From contig CAAETD010000025.1 of assembly GCA_900758885.1 (NCBI GenBank), positions 34,500 through 98,499 of the forward strand: DNA of 64,000 nt, in the 5' to 3' direction. The stretch is from an uncultured Collinsella sp. (GTDB lineage Bacteria > Actinomycetota > Coriobacteriia > Coriobacteriales > Coriobacteriaceae). This document shows positions 8,633-15,465 of the stretch, one piece after another. Within the stretch, counting starts at the first letter, position 1. Every line of letters begins with the position of its first letter. The translations under genes were made by a program, and so were the position numbers. The notes under the pieces are model-generated. The model had not been told where the DNA came from. It saw nothing but the letters and a program-made list of their open reading frames with translations, and searched no databases.

Positions 8633-9475
8633 CTACTCGCCCCGGGGATGGGCCTGGGTCACGGCGCGCTTAAGCCGATCGGGCGTAAGATGCGTGTAAA
8701 TCTGCGTCGTGGACAGGCTCGCATGTCCCAGCAGCTCTTGAACCGAACGCAGATCCGCGCCGCCCTCGAGCAAATCGGTCGCAAACGTGTGGCGCATCGC
8801 ATGCGGGGCAATGTCGGCAGGGATGCCAGCGAGCGTCGCCAGCATATGGAACCGTCGTCTGAGCATAGCGGCACTCATGCGATTACCGCGCGCAGAAATA
8901 TACAGCGGATGGGGACCGTTTACGGTATCGCGACGCTTAGCCTGCGCGAGCAACTCCGGTCTCCCCTCCTCGACATAGGTGCGCGTCGCCTCGAGTGCGC
9001 GTCGATACAGAGGAACGATACGCTCCTTGCTCCCCTTGCCCCATAGCCGCAGCGTGCGCTCGGACCATGAGACGGATTCCACATTGAGCGCCGAAAGCTC
9101 CGAGATGCGGGCGCCCGAGGCATAGAGCAGCTCGAGCATCGCCGCATCGCGCAGTCCCGCGGGCGTCGAGGTATCAGGCGTCTTGAGCAGCGCCTCGACC
9201 TGCTGAGTCGTAAGGACGCCGGGCAGGTCGCGCGGCAGCTTGGGCGATGCGATAGCCGAGACCGCATCGCCCTCGACAATCCCCTCGGCAGCCATCCAAC
9301 GATAGAGCGACCGAATAGCCGACAAATGTGCCGCAAGGGTGCGAGGCGCCACCTGCTCGCGCGAAAACTCGGCCAAATACGCGCGGACGGTACGCACATC
9401 GGCCATACGCGCGTCGACACCCGTACGCTCGCACCAGGCAGCAAAGCGCTCCAACCGCGATCCATAGGCAGTCAC
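8633..9475 (-). CDS. xerC: Tyrosine recombinase XerC
   Basis: Site-specific tyrosine recombinase that resolves chromosome dimers. The N-terminal SAM-like core-binding domain is followed by the catalytic domain with the first arginine in ASGARISEL, HAMRHTFATDLL (His-x-x-Arg), and LGHASLSTTQIYTHL carrying the nucleophilic tyrosine. The start is unresolved. The first usual start codon is GTG at 9475, but typical XerC N-terminal sequence (FDLYDTVDSFIAYIARVEGL) continues in frame upstream to about 9541 with no ATG, GTG or TTG. Candidates there are an ATA at 9553, overlapping the trmFO stop as ATAG, or a CTG at 9541. The true protein is probably about 305 aa. Confidence 0.9.
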   Translation of the reverse strand: MTAYGSRLERFAAWCERTGVDARMADVRTVRAYLAEFSREQVAPRTLAAHLSAIRSLYRWMAAEGIVEGDAVSAIASPKLPRDLPGVLTTQQVEALLKTPDTSTPAGLRDAAMLELLYASGARISELSALNVESVSWSERTLRLWGKGSKERIVPLYRRALEATRTYVEEGRPELLAQAKRRDTVNGPHPLYISARGNRMSAAMLRRRFHMLATLAGIPADIAPHAMRHTFATDLLEGGADLRSVQELLGHASLSTTQIYTHLTPDRLKRAVTQAHPRGE

Positions 9476-9549
9476 CGTATTGGGAGAGAGCCCCTCGACA
9501 CGTGCGATGTAGGCGATAAACGAGTCGACGGTATCGTACAGGTCAAAGG

Positions 9550-10893
9550 CTATGACCGGTCGCCCCCAAACAAGTCGGAACGCGTGGCCAAGTAGGCATC
9601 GAGGGCCTCGAGCGCGCGATCCGCATATGCCTGGTAGCGGTCGCGTTTACTGCGGCGCTTGCCGTCCTCGAGTGGTGGCACCAAGCCAAAGTTAACGTGC
9701 ATGGGCTGATAGCCCACCGTTGCCGGATCGGTCGCATAGCCCACGAGCGCGCCCAGGGCACCCACGCGAGGAAGCTCAACAGGAGCCGCACAGATAGCCT
9801 CGGCATAGGTGTTGAGCGCAGCGAGCAGACCGGTCGCCACGGCCTCCATATAGCCTTCGGTGCCGGTGATCTGACCGGCGAGGCGCACGCTCGTACCGGG
9901 CACGGCAAAGGTGCCGTCAAGAACGTGCGGCGCATCGACAAAAGTATTGCGGTGCATGACGCCATAACGGAAGAACTCGGCATTCTCCAGACCGGGAACC
10001 ATATGGAAGACACGCTTTTGTTCGCCAAAGGTCAGGTTGGTCTGGAAGCCCACCAGGTTGTAGGCGGTCTTCTCCTTGTTCTCGGCGCGCAGCTGAATCG
10101 CCGCCCAAGGGCGACGTCCGGTACGCGGGTCGGTGAGGCCGACGGGCTTCATGGCGCCAAAGCGGATGGCATCCTTGCCAGTGCGGGCGACTTCCTCGGC
10201 AGGCTGACAGGCCTGGAACAGGTCGCCACCCTCAAAGTCCTTGAGCACCACGCGGTCGGCGGTGGTGAGTGCCTCGATAAAGGCCTCGTACTCCTCCTTG
10301 TTGAGCGGAGCGTTGAGATAGTCGCCGCTCCCCTGCTCCTCATAGCGCGACTGCGAGAACAGCACGTCCATATCGAGCGTGGAGGCATCGACGATTGGCG
10401 CGGCAGCGTCAAAGAACGCCAAGGCGTCGCCACCGACGAGCTTCATGACCTCTTCGCTCAATGCCGGAGAACACAGCGGGCCCGCGGCAATGACCACGTG
10501 GCCCTCGGGAATCTGCGTGACCTCGCCGTGCACGACCTCGATATTGGGTCGAGCGGCAACCTCGGCCTCGACAAGCTCGGAAAACTTGACGCGGTCGACC
10601 GCCAGGGCACCGCCGGCGGGAACAGCCGCGCGATGGGCGCAATCGAGCAGGACTGAACCCATGCGCTCAAGCTCGGCCTTCAGCAAACCAGCCGCGGAAT
10701 CCGGACGGGTCGACTTAAACGAATTCGAGCAGACGAGCTCTGCCAGGTGATCGGTATGGTGAGCCGGGGAGCTCACCTGGGGGCGCATCTCGCACAGCTT
10801 TACGGCAAAACCGCGATCTGCCAGCTGGATCGCGCACTCCGAACCCGCCAGACCGCCACCGATAACTGTCACCTGATCGAACTGCATCTGCAA
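9550..10893 (-). CDS. trmFO: Methylenetetrahydrofolate-tRNA-(uracil-5-)-methyltransferase TrmFO
   Basis: Folate- and FAD-dependent enzyme that makes ribothymidine-54 in tRNA. The N-terminal FAD motif GGGLAGSECAIQLADRGF is near residue 12. The family-typical VCSNSFKS and GRRPWAAIQLRAEN, and later GYMEAVATGLLAAL, follow. Length of 447 aa is typical. It sits between dprA and xerC, and its stop overlaps a possible ATA start of xerC. The topA gene often found between dprA and trmFO is absent here. Confidence 0.95.
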   Translation of the reverse strand: MQMQFDQVTVIGGGLAGSECAIQLADRGFAVKLCEMRPQVSSPAHHTDHLAELVCSNSFKSTRPDSAAGLLKAELERMGSVLLDCAHRAAVPAGGALAVDRVKFSELVEAEVAARPNIEVVHGEVTQIPEGHVVIAAGPLCSPALSEEVMKLVGGDALAFFDAAAPIVDASTLDMDVLFSQSRYEEQGSGDYLNAPLNKEEYEAFIEALTTADRVVLKDFEGGDLFQACQPAEEVARTGKDAIRFGAMKPVGLTDPRTGRRPWAAIQLRAENKEKTAYNLVGFQTNLTFGEQKRVFHMVPGLENAEFFRYGVMHRNTFVDAPHVLDGTFAVPGTSVRLAGQITGTEGYMEAVATGLLAALNTYAEAICAAPVELPRVGALGALVGYATDPATVGYQPMHVNFGLVPPLEDGKRRSKRDRYQAYADRALEALDAYLATRSDLFGGDRS

Positions 10894-10901
10894 ACACCTT
10901 T

Positions 10902-11837
10902 CTAATTGACACGTTTTCCATTGTGACCGAAGGGTGTCTGGGCGTGAAGGGCAAACTTGGAGGGCGCATACCTTCCATCCATCATGCGATCGATAAGACC
11001 CTCGAGTTCAAGCGAACCCAAGAGTTTGAGTACGCCGACAGCATCGAGCGAGACGAGCGCCGCGATGTCGTCGACCTTGAGCGGAGAGGCGATGAGCGCA
11101 TGCATCACGGTCTGCTGCGTTGGATCCAGGTCGGCAATGCCGGGAGCATCGGGGCGCGAGTAGCGCAGGGTTCCGTAGATGCGTGAGATAGCCATCTCGA
11201 TAGATTCCTCGTCGACGATGCAGCAGGCACCGTTCGCAATGAGGTAATTCGTGCCACGCGACTCGGGCGATAGGATCGACCCCGGCACGGCAAGAAGTTC
11301 GCGCCCCAAATCCATAGCAGCCTCGGCTGTGGAAAACGTCCCAGAAGGCATACCCGCCTCGGATACAAAGAGGGCTTGCGACAGGGCCGCGATTACGCGA
11401 TTGCGGCGCGGAAAGGCGAACTTGCGCGGACCCATGCCCCACGGAGAGATCGACACGACCGCGCCACCCGTATCAAGCGTGCGCGTAATCAGCCCCGCGC
11501 TCGAACGCGGGTAGACCACGTCGGCGCCCGTCCCCAGCACCACAACGTGTTTGCCGCCGGCGTTGACCGCAGCCCAACCCGAGGCCTGGTCACAACCGAC
11601 CGCACCGCCCGAAACTACCGTCACTCCCGCCTCAACCGCCACCTTCGCCGCAAGCTCTGCCACGGCAAGACCATACGGCGAGGCCTTTCGCGCACCGATG
11701 ATGGAGAGCGCGGGCGTCGAAAGCGCCTCGGGGTTGCCGCGCACATAGAGCGTCTGAGGTACATCAGAAAGCTCCAAAACGGTCTCGGGATACAACGCGT
11801 CACCTGGATGCAGCTCGAAGGTCCCCTCAGCCATCAT
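10902..11837 (-). CDS. dprA: DNA-processing protein DprA
   Basis: DprA loads RecA onto incoming single-stranded DNA during natural transformation. The Rossmann-like DprA domain is clear: SIIGARKASPYG, VSGGAVGCDQASGWAA, VVLGTGADVVYP, FPRRNRVIAALS and VPGS. A C-terminal winged-helix-like segment (VMHALIASPLKVDDIAALV) follows. I start at ATG 11837, which overlaps the comM stop as ATGA and has AAGGAGGG four bases upstream; ATG 11834 is an equally good alternative. The reading frame extends farther upstream inside comM but without family similarity. Predicted length is 311 aa. It is co-transcribed with comM and yraN. Confidence 0.94.
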   Translation of the reverse strand: MMAEGTFELHPGDALYPETVLELSDVPQTLYVRGNPEALSTPALSIIGARKASPYGLAVAELAAKVAVEAGVTVVSGGAVGCDQASGWAAVNAGGKHVVVLGTGADVVYPRSSAGLITRTLDTGGAVVSISPWGMGPRKFAFPRRNRVIAALSQALFVSEAGMPSGTFSTAEAAMDLGRELLAVPGSILSPESRGTNYLIANGACCIVDEESIEMAISRIYGTLRYSRPDAPGIADLDPTQQTVMHALIASPLKVDDIAALVSLDAVGVLKLLGSLELEGLIDRMMDGRYAPSKFALHAQTPFGHNGKRVN

Positions 11838-13357
11838 TGGTCCCTCCTTCCCTGGTACATCGCCGCCTCGAGCACGTGGTCCTGCGTCACCTGCTCGCTC
11901 TCGGCGACATCTGCGATCGTGCGCGCAATGCGAACAAGGCGCACGATGCCACGCCCTGTGAGATGCGTGCGCTTCGACAGGCCGAGCACACACTTCTCCG
12001 CCGCATCATCGAGCTCAAAGGTCGAAACGACGCCGTCAATGGACCGTGTCTCGTCATCCTCGGCCTCGGCATCCGCATCGTCCATGCGGGATTCGCGCCA
12101 AGCGCGAAAGGCGCGACCGCGCACAACGTAGTCACGTAACTCGGCCGACGACATGCCCTCCGCACCCTCGATAATCACTTGGGGATCGGGACGGGTCACA
12201 TCGATCATCATGTCGATACGGTCGGCCAAAGGACCGCGCAGTTTAGACCGATAGCGCTCGACCATCGCCGCCGAGCAGCGACACGGCACCTCGCGATCGC
12301 CCAAAAAGCCGCAGGGGCAGGGATTGCTCGCAGCCAGCAGCTGAAAGCGCGACGGGAAGGTAAAAGCCCCGTCGACGCGTACGATCCTCACGTAGCCGCG
12401 CTCGATGGGCTGACGCAGCGTCTGCAGCACGCCAGTGGGAAACTCGGCAAGCTCGTCCAAAAAGAGCACGCCGCCATGAGCAAGGCTGATCTCACCCGGG
12501 TGCACCGGGCGCCCACCGCCAATGAGGCCCGCCGTTGAAATGCTGTGATGGGGGCTTCGAAACGGCCGATGACCTGCCAATAAGCCATCGATGTTCTCGC
12601 CCAAGACCGAATGGATGCACAGTGCCTCCTGCTGATCCTCAACGGAAAGCTCGGGCAGGATGCCGGTCATACGGCGTGCGAGCATGGTCTTGCCCGAACC
12701 GGGCGAGCCGATCATGAGCAGGCCGAGCTCGCCGGCCGCCGCAAGCGCCATGCCGCGTTTAGCGACTTCCTGCCCCAGCACGTCTGCATAGTCGAGCTCG
12801 GGCTCAAAGGTCGCCTCGACACCCTCGGAATCCAAGTAGTGCCGTGCGGCATCGCCCATGCCGTGAGCAAGCTGAGACAGATGGTCGATAAAGCCGCAAT
12901 CCACGCCCGCGAGTGGCACATGCTGGTCGGACCTGCCGGCGATAAAAGACAGCCCCATGTCGCGAGCCAATAGCTGAAACGCCACCTCGCCTTTGACAGG
13001 AAGCACCGTGCCGTCCAAGCCGAGCTCGCCGGCGATAAGACAACGATCGAGGTTGTCGCGGGGAATCTGACCATCGGCCGCTAGAACCGCGATGGCGATG
13101 GGCAGATCAAAGCCGCTACCGGTCTTGCGAATATCGCCGGGCGCCAGGTTGACCGTAATGCCCGAGCGCGGGATCTCAAAGCCGGCCGAGCGCATCGCAC
13201 AGCGAATACGACCACGTGACTCCATCACCTCCATACTCGGGATGCCGAGCATCTGAATGCCCGGAACGCCGCCGGCAAGCGAGACCTCGACCGTGACGGG
13301 AATCGCCTCGACGCCGCGGATGCAGGCCGCGTGAACGGCAAACGTCTCGAACGCCAT
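11834..13357 (-). CDS. comM: YifB/ComM family Mg chelatase-like AAA+ ATPase
   Basis: ComM is a hexameric helicase that aids branch migration during natural transformation. The N-terminal Lon-like fold (VEVSLAGGVPGIQMLGI) is followed by the AAA+ module with Walker A MIGSPGSGKTMLARRM and Walker B GGVLFLDELAEF. A Cys-containing ASNPCPCGFLGD stretch typical of YifB and a C-terminal Mg-chelatase lid with KRTHLTGRGIVRLVRIARTIAD complete it. The start is ATG at 13357, which shares one base with the yraN stop; this gives 507 aa, normal for the family. A 66-residue in-frame extension inside yraN looks unconserved and was rejected. Confidence 0.95.
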   Translation of the reverse strand: MAFETFAVHAACIRGVEAIPVTVEVSLAGGVPGIQMLGIPSMEVMESRGRIRCAMRSAGFEIPRSGITVNLAPGDIRKTGSGFDLPIAIAVLAADGQIPRDNLDRCLIAGELGLDGTVLPVKGEVAFQLLARDMGLSFIAGRSDQHVPLAGVDCGFIDHLSQLAHGMGDAARHYLDSEGVEATFEPELDYADVLGQEVAKRGMALAAAGELGLLMIGSPGSGKTMLARRMTGILPELSVEDQQEALCIHSVLGENIDGLLAGHRPFRSPHHSISTAGLIGGGRPVHPGEISLAHGGVLFLDELAEFPTGVLQTLRQPIERGYVRIVRVDGAFTFPSRFQLLAASNPCPCGFLGDREVPCRCSAAMVERYRSKLRGPLADRIDMMIDVTRPDPQVIIEGAEGMSSAELRDYVVRGRAFRAWRESRMDDADAEAEDDETRSIDGVVSTFELDDAAEKCVLGLSKRTHLTGRGIVRLVRIARTIADVAESEQVTQDHVLEAAMYQGRRDQ

Positions 13358-13842
13358 CACGACACCTGCCAATCGAACGCGTTGTACTGATGCTCGATCT
13401 CGGCGATATGCCCGCCGCGAATGGTGACACCCACTGCATCGAAGCGGATCGCCTTGAGCGGATAGTGCTCCATGAGATAGCAACTTGCGATACGGCGATA
13501 CCGACGCTGCTTTTGGGCATCCACGGCCTCCTCGGGAAAGACCCGCGTGGTGCAATCCAGGGCGACGCGCCTGGTCTTGACCTCGGCCATCACCACGACA
13601 TCGTCAAGCTCATCGAGCAACACCAGGTCGGCCTCGCCCTCAGTGCAACGATAGCCCTGCTCCAGCAAGGTGTAGCCGCGCTCGTTAAAGTAGTCGATGG
13701 TGATCAGCTCGCCCAGCATGCCCAGCTCGCGAGGACTGAGCCCCTTGATAAACTCGGGCGTCATCGCCCCGCAGTCGAGCTCGCCGTTTTCCCAACGCTC
13801 CTTGAGCTGCTGCGTCTTGCTCTTTTTGCTTGCGGCACTCAT
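13357..13842 (-). CDS. YraN family (UPF0102) endonuclease-like protein
   Basis: YraN-type proteins have a restriction-endonuclease-like fold and often sit beside comM or dprA; their exact function is not established. The core motif is present: LGELITIDYFNERGYTLLEQ, then the E-x-D-L acidic motif GEADLVLLDELDDVVVMAEVKTR. The start ATG at 13842 has AAAGGAG five bases upstream and gives 161 aa. Compared with usual YraN (about 120 aa) there are about 45 extra N-terminal residues (Lys- and Glu-rich, WENGELDCGAMTPEFIKG). It begins the yraN-comM-dprA-trmFO-xerC series. Confidence 0.85.
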   Translation of the reverse strand: MSAASKKSKTQQLKERWENGELDCGAMTPEFIKGLSPRELGMLGELITIDYFNERGYTLLEQGYRCTEGEADLVLLDELDDVVVMAEVKTRRVALDCTTRVFPEEAVDAQKQRRYRRIASCYLMEHYPLKAIRFDAVGVTIRGGHIAEIEHQYNAFDWQVS

Positions 13843-13940
13843 GGGGTCTCCTTTCCAGCACACTGCATTGCCCCGATGATGAGGGCACCTTTCATGCGGG
13901 TAAGTACCGGAAGCAAACCAAAAGCTGACCAAATGCCGTC

Positions 13941-13982
13941 AAAAAACGGGCCGTACGCAGCAATGTTGTTGCATACGGCCCG
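13941..13982 (-). terminator. Intrinsic terminator of rplS-rnhB
   Basis: A 36-base hairpin (CGGGCCGTA / TACGGCCCG outer stem at 13947-13955 and 13974-13982, inner stem GCAGCAA / TTGTTGC) is followed on the minus strand by six T. It lies about 50 bases past the rnhB stop and separates it from yraN. Confidence 0.93.
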
Positions 13983-14031
13983 CTACCAGCAGGTTTATAG
14001 AATCCCAAAGGTCCCTGTCTCCACAATTGAC

Positions 14032-14820
14032 CTAGAAAAGGCGCTCAGTCTGCAGAAAGTTTCCGCAAAAGCTCACGCGGTGCAGCGGACAAAGTCCATG
14101 TTTGCGAATGGCCTCGATGTGCTCGGGACTCGCATAGCCCTTCGACTCGGCCAGATGGTACTCGGGATACTCGGCGTCGTACTCGACCATCATCTCGTCA
14201 CGCGTGACCTTGGCCATGATGGACGCCGCGGCGATGCAGGCGATTTTGGCATCGCCCTTCACCACATCGCGCTCGTTAGGAACGGCGCCCAGGGGGTTGC
14301 CGTCCATGAGGACGCAATCGGGCTCGAGCCCCGTATCGGCCACCGCACCCGCGACGGCGGTACGGATAGCGCGGGCCATACCCATCTCATCAATATCCTT
14401 AGGCGCGATATGGCAAAAACCGATCGCCCTCGCCACCTCGGCAATCTTCACTGAGAGCAACTCGCGGCGCGCGGGCGTGAGCTTTTTGGAATCGTTGATA
14501 CCCCAGACGCGCGGCTCCATAGGAAGACAGACGGCGCACACTGTCAAAGGACCGGCCACCGATCCGCGACCCACCTCGTCGACACCAACGACTACCCCAT
14601 CGCCGCCTAGCTCATGCATAAGCTCATACATGTCATTGACGCGCTCGCGCTCGGCAAGCTCTTTGGCATGGCGTTTGAGGGCGCGTTCGCAAGCCTTGAT
14701 CACCTGCTGGCGCGGATCCTCGCGATAATGCTCCACGAGGGCGGGAATCTCCTCAAACGTAGCGCTCGCCAGCTCGCCAGCAACTTGCGATGCCGAAACC
14801 GAGCTCGTCATATTGGCCAT
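14032..14820 (-). CDS. rnhB: Ribonuclease HII
   Basis: RNase HII removes ribonucleotides and RNA primers from RNA-DNA hybrids. Catalytic motifs are VVVGVDEVGRGSVAGPL (the D-E pair), INDSKKLTPARRE, and ILMDGNP-like (CVLMDGNPLG), with VVKGDAKIACIAAASIMAKV carrying the later acidic residue. An extra N-terminal region of about 75 helical residues precedes the catalytic domain, as in longer RnhB proteins. Start ATG at 14820 has AGGAGGG six bases upstream, giving 262 aa. The rplS terminator ends just 30 bases upstream, so expression probably depends on read-through. Confidence 0.95.
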   Translation of the reverse strand: MANMTSSVSASQVAGELASATFEEIPALVEHYREDPRQQVIKACERALKRHAKELAERERVNDMYELMHELGGDGVVVGVDEVGRGSVAGPLTVCAVCLPMEPRVWGINDSKKLTPARRELLSVKIAEVARAIGFCHIAPKDIDEMGMARAIRTAVAGAVADTGLEPDCVLMDGNPLGAVPNERDVVKGDAKIACIAAASIMAKVTRDEMMVEYDAEYPEYHLAESKGYASPEHIEAIRKHGLCPLHRVSFCGNFLQTERLF

Positions 14821-14849
14821 ACCAGGCCCTCCTTGCATGCAAATCAGAT

Positions 14850-14879
14850 AAAAAGAAGGGCCACCCGAAGGTGACCCTT
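14850..14879 (-). terminator. Intrinsic terminator after rplS
   Basis: A 10-bp stem with one G-T pair (14856-14865 and 14870-14879) is closed by the stable TTCG tetraloop and followed on the minus strand by CTTTTT. It lies between rplS and the ribosome binding site of rnhB. Confidence 0.9.
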
Positions 14880-14913
14880 ACGTCCAAACGAGTGGACAGA
14901 CGCTGCGATCTTC

Positions 14914-15255
14914 TTAGCGCTTCTCGGGGATGCGAGCAGCCTTGCCCACCTTGTCGCGGAGGTAGTACAGCTTGGCGCGACGGACGCGACCATGACGAAC
15001 GACCTCGAGCTTGGCGATCTTGGGGCTGTGAAGCGGGAAGGTACGCTCAACACCGACACCGAAGGACATCTTGCGGACGGTGAAGGTCTCGCGGGCACCG
15101 GCGCCGGCCATGCGGATGACGTCGCCCTGGAAGACCTGGATGCGCTCGCGGTCGCCTTCCTTAATGCGGTAGTGAACCTTGACGTTGTCGGCGACGCGAA
15201 CCTGAGGAATGTCCTCGCGGATCTGCTGACGCTCGATTGCGCGGATGTAATCCAT
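14914..15255 (-). CDS. rplS: 50S ribosomal protein L19
   Basis: L19 sits at the 30S-50S interface. The 113-aa protein has [34 protein letters not shown] and the C-terminal [19 protein letters not shown] signature. Start ATG at 15255 has AAGGA seven bases upstream; a TTG two codons earlier is too close to that site. It has its own promoter and is followed by a terminator and rnhB. Unusually it is not next to trmD, which is 8 kb away. Confidence 0.97.
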   Translation of the reverse strand: MDYIRAIERQQIREDIPQVRVADNVKVHYRIKEGDRERIQVFQGDVIRMAGAGARETFTVRKMSFGVGVERTFPLHSPKIAKLEVVRHGRVRRAKLYYLRDKVGKAARIPEKR

Positions 15256-15324
15256 GTGCAATTCCTTACTCTTCTAGAGGTGCCGTACCACCATGGCCGG
15301 CACGTAGTTGAACAAACGTATTTG

Positions 15325-15352
15325 AGTATACACGCGCGGGTTTCTGCTGCAA
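15325..15352 (-). promoter_or_regulatory. Promoter of rplS
   Basis: A -35 box TTGCAG (15347-15352) and a -10 box TATACT (15325-15330) with a 16-base spacer lie on the minus strand, about 70 bases upstream of the rplS ATG. Confidence 0.65.
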
Positions 15353-15398
15353 GAACAATTTTTTACGCAGACAAAAAGACAAAACCCGCACATGATAA

Positions 15399-15426
15399 CC
15401 GCCCTTCTCACAAATGAGACGGGCGG
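15399..15426 (-). terminator. Possible terminator stem-loop after ppdK
   Basis: An inverted repeat of 12 bases with one mismatch (CCGCCC...GGGCGG) lies about 40 bases past the ppdK stop. The T-tract is poor: TTATC directly after, then TTTTG and CTTTTTG about 15 bases later. It could be a weak terminator. Confidence 0.45.
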
Positions 15427-15465
15427 CATGAAGGGGGGCTACACCAGGCGTCTACGCCCAAAACG

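Noticed and set aside
11838..11993. 52-residue N-terminal extension of dprA inside comM
   Set aside because: Unconserved, basic and Cys/His-rich; the ATGA overlap with a strong ribosome binding site fits the shorter start.
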